Of a stretch of 64,000 bases of DNA, positions 25,813 through 34,524 are shown piece after piece (positions within the stretch are counted from its first letter, which is position 1; each line of letters opens with the position of its first letter). The notes beneath the pieces were generated by a model. It was not told the DNA's origin. It made no database searches and worked only from the letters and a program-made list of their open reading frames with translations. The translations under genes were made by a program, and so were the position numbers. Origin of the DNA: JAYPUG01 sp038117265 (GTDB taxonomy: Bacteria; Pseudomonadota; Alphaproteobacteria; UBA6615); assembly GCA_038117265.1 (NCBI GenBank), contig JAYOFO010000006.1, positions 6,558 to 70,557 of the forward strand. Direction: 5' to 3'.

Positions 25813-26904
25813 CTATTCCCGGTCCCAGTTGCGCGCGATTGGCTGGTTGGCCGCGCGCATCGTGTCCATGTAGGACTTCAGGATCTCGGTTCCCGGCTCG
25901 CCCGCCTTGTCGCGCGCCGCGGCCCATTCCTTGCCCAGCGGCGGCAGGGCCATCGCCCACTGTTTGCGCTCGGCATCGGTCAGCTTGGTGAACTCGGTTC
26001 CGAACTCCTTCTGGCACTTGCCGACCATGATGCCGGTCACCTTCTTCACCCGCGCGATGTTGTTGTCCTTCCACAGCGGGGCGGCCTCGGTGAAGGCCTG
26101 CTTCACCTCGTCGGGAAACGCGTTCCAGGAATCCATGTTCACGTTGAGCGAAAAACCGGACACGGCGCCGATGTCGGCGTCGAGCGCGTAGGGCGCTGGT
26201 TCGCAGATCTTGAACTGGCCGGCGGCGGCGGGCCAGAAGATGGCGCCGCTGAACACGCCGTTGTCGAGCGCCGGGTAGGCCTTGACCAAATCGGTGTTCA
26301 CGCCGATGGCGCCGATCGGCTGGACCCAGCGCAGGTTCGGCCCGATCGCGCCGATCTTCATGCCCTGCAGTTCGCTCAGCTTGGTGACCTTCTTGTCGGT
26401 CCACACCATCATGTTGTCGACGGCGCTGGCCGGCTGAAGTCCGATCTGATTGAGCTTCTGCCACCCGGCCTGATAGGCGGGGAACGTGTCGGCGAGCGCC
26501 TTCATCGTGTCGGACAGCAGGGTCATGTCCAGGGTGGTGAAGGGCGTGTTGAACGACACGGCATAGAGGGGCGCCTTGTCGGGCGCGGCAGCGGTGACGA
26601 CGACGCCGACATCGCCCAGACCGGCCTCGACGCCCTCGATCTCGCCGGTCGCGCGCACCACCTGGCCGGCGATCGCTATGTTCCAGTCGATCTCGTAATT
26701 GCCCGTCTTGGCCAGCGTCTCGTTGACCTTCGGGATGAACGCCTCGACCGCCGCGCCGGTCCACGCGGCGAGCTGCGGATAGCCCGAGATCATCGTCAGG
26801 CTGAGCTTTTCGGCGGCGCCCGCCGACGGTGCCGCGGCGAGCAGGGCCGCGCCGCCGAGCGCGGTGGCGGCCGCGAGTTTCCGGATCTTCGTCTGTGCGG
26901 TCAT
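25813..26904 (-). CDS. TRAP transporter solute-binding protein (DctP family), no membrane subunits nearby
   Basis: The protein has 363 residues. A Sec signal peptide (KIRKLAAATALGGAALLAAA, then AEKLSLTMISGYP) marks a periplasmic protein. The DctP fold is supported by KVTKLSELQGMKIGA, GVNTDLVKAYPAL and NVNMDSWNAFPDEVKQAF. Receptors of this group bind organic acids through an arginine salt bridge; I cannot fix that residue by eye. ATG 26904 follows GGGGAGAAACAG. No DctQ or DctM gene is in the window, so the membrane part must be elsewhere or shared. The neighbours are BKACE upstream and dienelactone hydrolase downstream, which hints at uptake of a carboxylated substrate for this cluster. Confidence 0.86.
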   Translation of the reverse strand: MTAQTKIRKLAAATALGGAALLAAAPSAGAAEKLSLTMISGYPQLAAWTGAAVEAFIPKVNETLAKTGNYEIDWNIAIAGQVVRATGEIEGVEAGLGDVGVVVTAAAPDKAPLYAVSFNTPFTTLDMTLLSDTMKALADTFPAYQAGWQKLNQIGLQPASAVDNMMVWTDKKVTKLSELQGMKIGAIGPNLRWVQPIGAIGVNTDLVKAYPALDNGVFSGAIFWPAAAGQFKICEPAPYALDADIGAVSGFSLNVNMDSWNAFPDEVKQAFTEAAPLWKDNNIARVKKVTGIMVGKCQKEFGTEFTKLTDAERKQWAMALPPLGKEWAAARDKAGEPGTEILKSYMDTMRAANQPIARNWDRE

Positions 26905-27023
26905 GTTCTGTTTCTCCCCAAGGAATGGTGACGACCCGCGTCGCAGAGCTCGATGCAAACGCGCCCGATATCGAAGCTTATGGGCTCCGATTTGCGGAGT
27001 CGATGTCTCACGAAAGCGCGTGC

Positions 27024-27923
27024 CTAGGCGGCCTTCGCGGTTTTGCCGCGCAGGCCGAGGATCTCGCAGGCCTGGTCGACCGTGGCGACCTCCTCGCCCA
27101 ACGAGCGGACGATGCCGACGGCGTTCTCCACCAACTCGGCGTTGCCCGAGGCGAGCTTGCCGCGCGAGATGTAGAGATTGTCCTCCAGCCCGACCCGGCA
27201 GTGGCCACCCAGCAGGGTCGCCGCGCCGACCATGGGCATTTCGTGGCGCGAGATGCCGAACGAGGCCCACACGGCGTTGGGCGGCGCCAGGTCGCGCATC
27301 AGGGCCATGGCGTCGCTCGAGGCGGGCGCACCCCACGCGATTCCGAGGCAGAACTGGAACAGCGGAATCGGGTCGGCGATCTCGCCGTTGGCGCACATCT
27401 GCGCCGCCAGGCGGACATGGCCGGTGTCGAACACCTCCAGCTCGGGCTTCACCCCGGCCGCCTGGATCATCGCCGCCATCTCGCGCAGAATCGCGGGCGA
27501 GTTGACCATCGACCACTCGCCGAAGGCCATGGTGGCGACGTCGAGCGAGCAGATGTCGGGCTTCAGGGCGACGACGTGCTCGACGCGCTCGGCGGCCGTG
27601 CGCATGGCGCTCGTCGGGCCCGCCGTCATCGGGTCCTTCGGGTCGGGCACGAAGCGCCCGCCCGGCCCGGTCGTCAGGTTGACGATGACCGGCGAGCCGG
27701 AATCGCGGATTCGCTCGACGACCTCGCGGTAATACTCCAGCTTCGTGCTCGCCTTGCCCGTCTCGGGATTGCGGACATGGATGTGGGCGATCGCCGCGCC
27801 GGCCTTGTTGGCGGCGATGGCCTCGTTGGCGATTTCCTCGGGCGTGACCGGGACGGCGGGGTTCATGCCGGTGGAATCGGCCGAGCCGGTGACGGCGCAG
27901 GCGATGATGACGGGACGGGCCAT
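27024..27923 (-). CDS. Beta-keto acid cleavage enzyme (BKACE, formerly DUF849)
   Basis: The protein has 299 residues. It condenses a beta-keto acid with acetyl-CoA to give acetoacetate and a new acyl-CoA. The zinc ligands are in AIAHIHVRNPETG (HxH) and the late GLEDNLYISRG, and NLTTGPGGRF is also a family mark. I start at ATG 27923 (MARPVIIACAVTGSA), which is preceded by GAGGAGGAA; the frame opens earlier in unrelated sequence. The substrate group of BKACE enzymes depends on a few pocket residues; dehydrocarnitine, 3-keto-5-aminohexanoate and others are known. It is divergent from a second dienelactone-hydrolase-like gene. Confidence 0.88.
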   Translation of the reverse strand: MARPVIIACAVTGSADSTGMNPAVPVTPEEIANEAIAANKAGAAIAHIHVRNPETGKASTKLEYYREVVERIRDSGSPVIVNLTTGPGGRFVPDPKDPMTAGPTSAMRTAAERVEHVVALKPDICSLDVATMAFGEWSMVNSPAILREMAAMIQAAGVKPELEVFDTGHVRLAAQMCANGEIADPIPLFQFCLGIAWGAPASSDAMALMRDLAPPNAVWASFGISRHEMPMVGAATLLGGHCRVGLEDNLYISRGKLASGNAELVENAVGIVRSLGEEVATVDQACEILGLRGKTAKAA

Positions 27924-28056
27924 GGCGTGGGTTCCTCCTCGGGACAGTCTCTGCCTTTGAGCGGCAGTTGTTCCTGCAAGACTAGCGAACCGATTGGGCC
28001 TGCGCACCCCGTTCATCGGCGGCTATCATGACGGCAACGAAGTCAGGGGGAAGCAC

Positions 28057-28800
28057 ATGCAGAACGAATCCATGCTTGCGGAGATCGTCCGCGTCTACGG
28101 GTACGAGTACGAACTGATCGACGCCTATGCGGCCCGGCCGCTGGGCGACGGCCCCTACCCCGGGGTGCTCGTCTGTCACCACATGCCCGGCTGGGACGAG
28201 TGGACCCGCGAGGTCGTGCGCAAGATCGCCGCGCATGGCTACAACGCGATCTCGCCCAACCTGCATTCCCGATACGCGGGCGCGACCGCGCAGGAACGCT
28301 CCGCCGCGGTGCGCGCCTCGGGCGGCCAGGTGGATGCGCAGGTGCTCGACGATCTGGGCGGCGGCGAGCGCTGGCTGCGCGACCTCAAGACGTCGAACGG
28401 CAAGGTCGGGCTGATCGGCTTCTGCTCGGGCGGGCGGGTCGCCTACATGGCGTCGGCGAAGATGCCCTCGCTCGACTGCGCGGTGGACTGCTGGGGCGGC
28501 AACGTGACCGCCCCGCCGGCCGAGCCCAACGACAACCAGCCGTTGCCGCCGATCGAGATGACGGCCGAGATCTCGGTGCCGCTGCTCGGCCTGTTCGGCA
28601 ACGACGACCCCAACCCCGACGTCGCCCAGGTCGACGCCATCGAGGCGGCGCTGAAGGCGCACGGCAAGGACTACGCCTTCCACCGCTACGACGGGGCCGG
28701 CCATGCCTTCTTCAACTGGCACAACGAGCGCTACCGGCCCGAGCAGGCGCTCGACGGCTGGCAGAAGGTGTTTGCGTTCTTTGAGGCGAAGCTCGGGTAG
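28057..28800 (+). CDS. Dienelactone hydrolase family protein
   Basis: The protein has 247 residues. The nucleophile is C123 in GFCSGGR, the acid is D183 or D184 in GNDDPNPD, and H216 is in AGHAFFN. CHHMPGWDEWTREV replaces the usual segment after the second strand, so it belongs to a branch different from the protein encoded at 25006-25725. The start at ATG 28057 follows AGGGGGAAGC; an earlier in-frame ATG at 27994 has no ribosome site. It is divergent from the BKACE gene, with about 130 bases for promoters, and is followed by palindromic elements and a tRNA gene. Confidence 0.86.
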   Translation: MQNESMLAEIVRVYGYEYELIDAYAARPLGDGPYPGVLVCHHMPGWDEWTREVVRKIAAHGYNAISPNLHSRYAGATAQERSAAVRASGGQVDAQVLDDLGGGERWLRDLKTSNGKVGLIGFCSGGRVAYMASAKMPSLDCAVDCWGGNVTAPPAEPNDNQPLPPIEMTAEISVPLLGLFGNDDPNPDVAQVDAIEAALKAHGKDYAFHRYDGAGHAFFNWHNERYRPEQALDGWQKVFAFFEAKLG

Positions 28801-28824
28801 GCGCCTGTAAAGCGATCGCGATGG

Positions 28825-28892
28825 CCCGCCTTCGCCAACCTGCCTCCGCCGAAGCGGAGCATCGGCTTCGCGCAGGCGGGGGCTTCGGCGGG
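28825..28892. repeat. Imperfect palindromic intergenic element
   Basis: The stretch begins CCCGCCTTCGCC and ends GGGGGCTTCGGCGGG, with GAAGC and GGCTTC repeated inside, so it can fold into a branched GC-rich hairpin. It lies in the 151-base gap between the dienelactone hydrolase and tRNA-Ser genes. It has the look of a dispersed alphaproteobacterial repeat, but only one copy can be seen here. Confidence 0.5.
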
Positions 28893-28896
28893 CACT

Positions 28897-28950
28897 CCTT
28901 CGCTCTCGCGCTTTCGAATGGCTTGCCATCCGAAGTGCGTAGCGCGAAGG
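28897..28950. repeat. Second intergenic palindrome beside tRNA-Ser
   Basis: The outer arms are CCTTCGC and GCGAAGG, and the inner arms are TTCGAATGGC and GCCATCCGAA around a TT loop (one mismatch). The whole element is nearly symmetric about 28922. It ends one base before the encoded CCA of the tRNA-Ser gene on the other strand, so it could also serve as the terminator of that tRNA transcript. Confidence 0.5.
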
Positions 28951-28951
28951 G

Positions 28952-29040
<89 letters not shown>

Positions 29041-29165
29041 GCCGGTCGCCTCGGGGCAAGCCCCGCGCAGGCGCGCGGGCCGGGGGGTTCTACCGCACGC
29101 GCCCGTCCGCCCGCAACCCGCTGTTGAAGGGGGATTGCAGACGATTTAGGGGCCGTTCGCGACGG

Positions 29166-29193
29166 TTGACACGGGCAACTTTGGGGGTATAGT
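29166..29193 (+). promoter_or_regulatory. Strong sigma70-type promoter for rplU-rpmA
   Basis: A consensus -35 TTGACA (29166-29171) and a -10 TATAGT (29188-29193) are separated by 16 bases. The match is the best in the window. The transcript would start near 29200, leaving about 115 bases of leader before the rplU ATG, enough for autoregulation by a ribosomal protein, though no known leader fold is obvious to me. Confidence 0.75.
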
Positions 29194-29315
29194 CCGCCCC
29201 CGAACGACGGGCCGGCGGTTTTCTCGCGGTCCGCGTTGTTTTTGCTGGAACTTTCGGCAGTCCCGCTGGCGCGCGAACCGCGCGGGTCGACTGCCGCGAC
29301 GTAATGGACCGGACC

Positions 29316-29717
29316 ATGTACGCAGTCATTCAAACCGGCGGGAAACAGTATCGCGTCGCCAACGGCGATGTGATCACCGTCGAGAAGCTCGCGGGTGCGC
29401 CGGGCGCGACCCTGTCGATCGCGCCGGTACTGATGCTCGACGACGGCAAGGCCACCCAGGTGGGCACGCCGGTTGTCGAGGGCGCATCGGTCACCGCCGA
29501 GGTGCTCGAACAGACCCGCGGCGACAAGATCATCGTCTTCAAGAAGAAGCGCCGTCAGGGCTATCGCCGCACCCGGGGCCACCGCCAGGAGCTCACAGTG
29601 CTGCGCGTCCTCGACGTGACGGGCAAGGGCACGAGGGCGCCGGCCAAGAAGAAGGCGGCCGCCAAGAAGGATGAGGGCGCGAAGGCGGACGACGCGCCGG
29701 CCGCGAACGAGGAGTAA
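29316..29717 (+). CDS. rplU: Ribosomal protein L21 (bL21) with basic C-terminal tail
   Basis: The protein has 133 residues. The core MYAVIQTGGKQYRVANGDVI through HRQELTVLRV matches bL21, which binds 23S rRNA domain II. The normal length is about 103; the extra 30 residues form an Ala/Lys/Asp-rich tail (APAKKKAAAKKDEG) that is common in alphaproteobacteria. I start at ATG 29316; an in-frame ATG four codons upstream lacks family similarity. rpmA follows after six bases, the standard pair. Confidence 0.96.
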   Translation: MYAVIQTGGKQYRVANGDVITVEKLAGAPGATLSIAPVLMLDDGKATQVGTPVVEGASVTAEVLEQTRGDKIIVFKKKRRQGYRRTRGHRQELTVLRVLDVTGKGTRAPAKKKAAAKKDEGAKADDAPAANEE

Positions 29718-29723
29718 TCCGAA

Positions 29724-29981
29724 ATGGCACACAAAAAGGCAGGCGGCAGCTCGCGCAACGGCCGCGATTCGGCCGGTCGGCGCCTCGGCGTCAAGAAGTA
29801 CGGCGGCGAGGTCGTGTTTCCCGGCAACATCATCATTCGCCAGCGCGGCACCAAGTTCCATCCCGGCGACAATGTCGGTATCGGCAAGGATCACACGATC
29901 TTCGCGATGAGCGAGGGCAAGGTCGCCTTCTCGCGCGGCCGTGGCGGCCGGACCTACGTCTCGGTGGTCCCGCCGGCCTAG
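29724..29981 (+). CDS. rpmA: Ribosomal protein L27 (bL27)
   Basis: The protein has 85 residues, full length. It begins MAHKKAGGSSRNGRDSAGRR, the flexible N-terminus that reaches the peptidyl-transferase centre; no extra pre-sequence needing cleavage is present. GNIIIRQRGTKFHPG is the family core. It is six bases after rplU. A strong intrinsic terminator follows before obgE. Confidence 0.97.
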   Translation: MAHKKAGGSSRNGRDSAGRRLGVKKYGGEVVFPGNIIIRQRGTKFHPGDNVGIGKDHTIFAMSEGKVAFSRGRGGRTYVSVVPPA

Positions 29982-30007
29982 AGGGTCTGCCGCGAGACCG
30001 TTTCGTT

Positions 30008-30040
30008 CGGGGAGATTGGCTGGCCGATCTCCCCGTTTTT
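30008..30040 (+). terminator. Intrinsic terminator after rplU-rpmA
   Basis: A nine-base perfect stem CGGGGAGAT / ATCTCCCCG closes a ten-base loop and is followed directly by TTTTT. It sits 26 bases after the rpmA stop and only 17 bases before the obgE start, so it separates the ribosomal-protein transcript from the downstream GTPase operon, or lets part of it through. Confidence 0.85.
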
Positions 30041-30057
30041 CGTTCGGAACCCCGATC

Positions 30058-31122
30058 ATGAAGTTCCTCGACCAGGCCAAGGTGTATCTGCGCGCCGGAG
30101 ACGGCGGGAACGGCTGCGTCAGCTTCCGGCGCGAGGCGAACGTGCCCCGTGGCGGGCCCGATGGCGGCGACGGCGGGCGCGGCGGTTCGGTGATCGTCGA
30201 GTGCGTCGAGGGGCTGAACACGCTGATCGACTACCGCTATCGCCAGCATTTCAAGGCCGAGCGCGGCAGGGACGGCATGGGCAAGGCGCGCTATGGCGCA
30301 TCGGGCAAGGACGTGGTCCTCAAGCTGCCGGTCGGCACCCAGATCTTCGCCGAGGACAACGAGACCCTGATCGCCGACCTGACCGAGGTCGGCCAGCGCA
30401 TCGTGCTGATTCCCGGCGGCGGCGGCGGGCGCGGCAACATCCACTTCAAGAGCTCGACCAACCAGGCGCCGCGCCGCGCCGGCCCCGGGGGCGAGGGCGC
30501 GGAGATGTGGGTCTGGCTGCGGCTCAAGCTGATTGCCGACGCCGGGCTGGTCGGCCTGCCCAACGCCGGCAAGTCGACCTTCCTGTCGGCCGTCAGTGCC
30601 GCCCAGCCCAAGGTCGCGGACTATCCCTTCACGACGCTCTATCCCGTCCTCGGGGTGGTCCAGAGCGACGACAACATCTTCGTGCTCGCCGACATTCCCG
30701 GCCTGATCGAGGGGGCGCACGAGGGCCGGGGGCTGGGCGACCGGTTCCTGGGCCATGTCGAGCGCTGCCGGGTGCTGCTGCACCTGATCGATGCCACCGC
30801 CGGCCCCGAGGCCGCGGTCGAGGCGTACCGGACGGTGCGCGACGAACTCGAGGCCTATGGCGGCGGGCTGATCGGCAAGCCCGAGATCGTCGCGCTGTCG
30901 AAGTGCGATGCGCTTGCCGGCGACGATATCGCGGCGTGCCGTGCGGCGCTGGCCGCCGAAGGCGTTGCGGAGATCCACGAACTCTCGTCGGTCGCGCAGA
31001 CCGGCGTGCGCGAAACGCTGCGCGCCCTGCAGGCGGTGATCGCGGCGGCACACGAAGCCGAGGCGGCAGAAGCCGGGGCTCAGGCCGCGATGCTGGACGA
31101 GGCCGCGGAGACGGTGTCGTGA
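30058..31122 (+). CDS. obgE: Obg/CgtA GTPase
   Basis: This 354-residue protein is a GTPase of 50S ribosome assembly and stringent control. The glycine-rich Obg fold occupies about residues 1-158 (GDGGNGCVSFRREANVPRGG, GPDGGDGGRGG). The G domain has GLPNAGKST, DIPGLIEGAHEGRGLG and SKCD. Only a short acidic Ala/Glu-rich tail follows. Its stop overlaps the proB start as GTGA (31119-31122), which couples the two genes. Confidence 0.97.
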   Translation: MKFLDQAKVYLRAGDGGNGCVSFRREANVPRGGPDGGDGGRGGSVIVECVEGLNTLIDYRYRQHFKAERGRDGMGKARYGASGKDVVLKLPVGTQIFAEDNETLIADLTEVGQRIVLIPGGGGGRGNIHFKSSTNQAPRRAGPGGEGAEMWVWLRLKLIADAGLVGLPNAGKSTFLSAVSAAQPKVADYPFTTLYPVLGVVQSDDNIFVLADIPGLIEGAHEGRGLGDRFLGHVERCRVLLHLIDATAGPEAAVEAYRTVRDELEAYGGGLIGKPEIVALSKCDALAGDDIAACRAALAAEGVAEIHELSSVAQTGVRETLRALQAVIAAAHEAEAAEAGAQAAMLDEAAETVS

Positions 31123-32243
31123 GCGACGCGCTTGCCGGAAGCCGGCGCCTGGTCGTCAAGATCGGCTCCTCCCTGCTCGCCCACGACGACGGGCGGTTGC
31201 GCGCCGACTGGCTCGACGCGCTGGCGCAAGACGTCGCCGGGCTGCGCGCTAGCGGCACCGAGGTCATGATCGTCTCGTCGGGCGCCATCGCGGTCGGCCG
31301 GCGGCTGCTCGGGCTCGCGCGCGGGCCGCGCAACAAAGTGCTGCGGCTCGAGGAAAGCCAGGCCGCGGCGGCGGCCGGGCAGGTGCGCCTCGCCCATGCC
31401 TGGCAGGAGACGCTGGCGCGTCACGACGTGCCGGTCGCCCAGATCCTCCTGACTATCGACGACACCGAGGACCGGCGCCGTCACCTGAACGCGCGCAACA
31501 CGCTCGCGACCCTGCTGCGCCTGCGCGTGGTGCCGGTGATCAACGAGAACGACACGGTGGCTACCGAGGAAATTCGCTTCGGCGACAACGACCGGCTGGC
31601 GGCGCGCGTCGCGCAGATGATGCAGGCCGACACCTGCGTCGTGCTGTCGGACATCGACGGGCTCTACACCGCCGACCCGACGAAGGATGCGGATGCGGCG
31701 CACATCCCCGAAGTGGCGGCGATCACGTCCGAGATCGAGGCGATGGCGGGCGAGACGGCCGGCGAGGACGGATCGGGCGGCATGATCACCAAGATCGAGG
31801 CCGCCCGCGTCGCCATGCAGGCCGGCTGCCGGCTGGCGATCGCCGACGGGCGCGCCGCGAACCCGCTGCGGGCGCTTTCCGAGGGGGCACGCGCGACCTG
31901 GTTTCTGCCCTCGGGCGAGCCGCAGACCGCGCGCAAGCGCTGGATCGCGGGCTCGCTGAAGCCGGTCGGCACCATCGTCGTCGACCAAGGCGCGGCGGGC
32001 GCGCTGGCGCGGGGGAAGTCGCTTCTGCCGGCGGGCGTTACAAGGGTCGAGGGCAGTTTCCGGCGCGGCGATCCGGTGGTGGTGCGCGACGCGTCAGGCC
32101 GCGAACTGGCGCGGGGGCTCATCGCCTATGGCAGCGAGGATGCGCGCCGGATCCTCGGCCGGCAGTCGCGCGAGATCGAGGGCATCCTCGGCTATCGCGG
32201 GCGCGAGGAGATGATCCACCGCGACGACCTCGTCGAAAGCTGA
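31119..32243 (+). CDS. proB: Glutamate 5-kinase
   Basis: This 374-residue protein catalyses the first step of proline synthesis, phosphorylating glutamate. The kinase domain (residues about 1-265) has VVKIGSSLL, SSGAIAVGR, NENDTVA and FGDNDRLAARVA. The C-terminal PUA domain (about 285-365) has GTIVVDQGAAGALARGKSLLPAG. The GTG start overlaps the obgE stop. proA lies two genes downstream, with a drug/metabolite permease between them. Confidence 0.96.
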   Translation: MSDALAGSRRLVVKIGSSLLAHDDGRLRADWLDALAQDVAGLRASGTEVMIVSSGAIAVGRRLLGLARGPRNKVLRLEESQAAAAAGQVRLAHAWQETLARHDVPVAQILLTIDDTEDRRRHLNARNTLATLLRLRVVPVINENDTVATEEIRFGDNDRLAARVAQMMQADTCVVLSDIDGLYTADPTKDADAAHIPEVAAITSEIEAMAGETAGEDGSGGMITKIEAARVAMQAGCRLAIADGRAANPLRALSEGARATWFLPSGEPQTARKRWIAGSLKPVGTIVVDQGAAGALARGKSLLPAGVTRVEGSFRRGDPVVVRDASGRELARGLIAYGSEDARRILGRQSREIEGILGYRGREEMIHRDDLVES

Positions 32244-32250
32244 GCGGGTC

Positions 32251-33171
32251 ATGGCTGCTCGCGACACAGCCGGCGGTGCGAAACATGCAGGTGCGACCTA
32301 TACGATCGTGCTCGTCGCCGCGCTGGCGGCCGTGGCGCATGCCGCGATCTTCGTGCGCATGGCCGATGCGCACCCGCTGGTCACCGCTGCTTACCGGATG
32401 CTCATCGCGACCCTCGTCCTGCTGCCGGTGGCGGCCGTCCATGCCCGCGCCGAGATACGCCGGATGGATGCCCGCCAGTGGCGGACGATCGGCTGGGCCG
32501 CATTGTTCCTGGCGCTCCACTTCGCCACCTGGATCGCCTCGCTGGACTACACCTCGATCGCCAATTCGGTGGTGCTCGTCACCCTGACGCCGGTCTGGCT
32601 TGCGGTCTGGGCGGTCATCGCCCTGCGGCGACCGCCCGGCCGACGGACCTGGGGCGCGATCGTGCTGGCCATCGCCGGCAGCGCGGTGATGGGGGTCGGT
32701 AGCGCGCGCCTGGGGGTCGAGATGCTGTGGGGCGATGCGCTGGCGCTGGCGGGCGGTATCCTGTTCGTCGGGTTCCTGCTGCTCGCCGAGGCGGCACGCC
32801 GCACGGTCGGCTTGGTGGCCTTCGTGACCCTCGTCTATGGCGGGGCGGCGGTCCTGCTCTGGGGTGCGGTGCTGGGGCTCGGCCTGCCGGTTGCGGGGTT
32901 CACGACGGAGACCTGGATGGCGTTCCTGGGCCTCGGCCTCGTCGCCCAGATCATCGGGCACACGGGCTTCAACTGGGCGGTCCGCGCGATCGCGCCGATG
33001 GTGCTGGCAATCCTCCTGCTGGCCGAGCCGATCCTCAGCGCCGGGCTGGGCTGGCTCTACTTCGGCGAGGGCTTCGCACGCGAGACGGCCTATGGTGGCG
33101 TGCTGATCCTCGCCGCGATCTATCTCGGGGTTCGGGCCGGCCAGAGCCGCGGCATCGCGCAAACGGGGTGA
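32251..33171 (+). CDS. EamA/DMT-family membrane permease
   Basis: The protein has 306 residues and about ten membrane segments arranged as two EamA repeats (about residues 15-145 and 155-295). YTIVLVAALAAVAHAAIFVR and LGLVAQIIGHTGFNWAVRAI are in the two halves. It starts seven bases after the proB stop and is followed by proA. Placing a DMT-type exporter inside the proB-proA operon suggests but does not prove amino-acid or metabolite export. The inner membrane is its location. Confidence 0.85.
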   Translation: MAARDTAGGAKHAGATYTIVLVAALAAVAHAAIFVRMADAHPLVTAAYRMLIATLVLLPVAAVHARAEIRRMDARQWRTIGWAALFLALHFATWIASLDYTSIANSVVLVTLTPVWLAVWAVIALRRPPGRRTWGAIVLAIAGSAVMGVGSARLGVEMLWGDALALAGGILFVGFLLLAEAARRTVGLVAFVTLVYGGAAVLLWGAVLGLGLPVAGFTTETWMAFLGLGLVAQIIGHTGFNWAVRAIAPMVLAILLLAEPILSAGLGWLYFGEGFARETAYGGVLILAAIYLGVRAGQSRGIAQTG

Positions 33172-33232
33172 ATTTCGCCGGCGGATTGACTATCGTCGCC
33201 CGCCGGGCCGGGCAAATGGTCGGAGACGGAAC

Positions 33233-34519
33233 ATGACGGCTGCACACGAACTGACGGCGGACCGCGACATCCGCGCGGTCATGGAGGAGATCGGCGCGGC
33301 GGCGAAGGCCGCCGCACACGAGCTCGCCTATGCCGATTCCGCCGCCAAGACCGCGGCCCTGCATGCCGCGGCGGCGGCCATCCGCGCCCGCAAGGACGAG
33401 ATTCTCGCCGCGAACGTGCACGATGTGGCGGGTGCGGAGCCGCGCGGGGTAAAGGGCTCGTTCCTCGACCGGCTGGTCCTGAATGACGACCGGGTCGAGG
33501 CGATGGCGCGCGGGCTGGAAGATGTGGCGGCGCTGCCCGATCCGATCGGCACCGTGCTGGCCGAATGGGAGCGGCCCAACGGGCTGCGGATCGCGCGCGT
33601 GCGCGTGCCGCTCGGCGTCATCGGCGTGATCTACGAATCCCGCCCCAACGTGACGGCCGATGCGGGCGGCTTGTGCCTCAAGGCCGGCAACGCGGCGATC
33701 CTGCGCGGCGGGTCGGAGAGCTTCGAATCCTCCGGCGTGATCCTGGCCTGCCTGCAGGACGGGCTGCGCGCGGCGGGGCTCCCGGCGGCGGCGATCCAGG
33801 CCCCTCCGACCACCGACCGCGCGGCGGTCGGCGCCATGCTAACCATGACAGATTACATCGACGTGATCGTGCCGCGTGGCGGCAAGTCGCTGATCGAGCG
33901 GGTCCAGACCGAGAGCCGCATTCCCGTCTTCGCGCATCTCGAGGGGCTGTGCCACACCTATGTGCACGCGGCCGCCGAACCGCGGATGGCGCGCGATATC
34001 GTGCTCAACGCCAAGATGCGCCGCACCGGGATCTGCGGGGCGACCGAGACGGTCCTGATCGACTGCGCGGTCGCCGCGGACATGCTGCCCGGGATCGTCG
34101 ACGACCTGGCCGGCGCGGGCTGCGAGGTGCGCGGCGACGGCGCGGCGCAGGCGATCGATGCGCGCATCGTCCCGGCGAACGACGCCGACTGGGACACCGA
34201 GTATCTGGATGCCATCGTGTCCGTGCGCGTGGTCGATGGGGTCGATGCCGCAATCGATCACGTGAACACCCACGGCTCCAACCACACCGACGCGATCGTC
34301 ACGGCCGACGAGGCCGTCGCCGAGCGGTTCATGGCGCGCGTGGACAGCGGCATCGTGCTGCACAATGCCTCGACCCAGTTCGCGGATGGCGGCGAGTTCG
34401 GCATGGGCGCGGAGATCGGCATCTCGACGGGCAAGATGCATGCGCGCGGGCCTGTCGGCGCCGAGCAGCTCACCAGCTACAAATACGTCGTGCGCGGGAC
34501 CGGGCAGACCCGCCCCTGA
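33233..34519 (+). CDS. proA: Gamma-glutamyl phosphate reductase
   Basis: This 428-residue protein catalyses the second step of proline synthesis, reducing glutamyl phosphate to the semialdehyde with NADPH. The catalytic cysteine is in RRTGICGATETVLID; NVTADAGGLCLKAGNA and VPRGGKSLIERV are further family marks. The family's C-terminal segment GPVGAEQLTSYKYVVRG is intact. ATG 33233 follows GGAGACGGAAC. nadD begins five bases after the stop with a GTG. Confidence 0.97.
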   Translation: MTAAHELTADRDIRAVMEEIGAAAKAAAHELAYADSAAKTAALHAAAAAIRARKDEILAANVHDVAGAEPRGVKGSFLDRLVLNDDRVEAMARGLEDVAALPDPIGTVLAEWERPNGLRIARVRVPLGVIGVIYESRPNVTADAGGLCLKAGNAAILRGGSESFESSGVILACLQDGLRAAGLPAAAIQAPPTTDRAAVGAMLTMTDYIDVIVPRGGKSLIERVQTESRIPVFAHLEGLCHTYVHAAAEPRMARDIVLNAKMRRTGICGATETVLIDCAVAADMLPGIVDDLAGAGCEVRGDGAAQAIDARIVPANDADWDTEYLDAIVSVRVVDGVDAAIDHVNTHGSNHTDAIVTADEAVAERFMARVDSGIVLHNASTQFADGGEFGMGAEIGISTGKMHARGPVGAEQLTSYKYVVRGTGQTRP

Positions 34520-34524
34520 CCATC

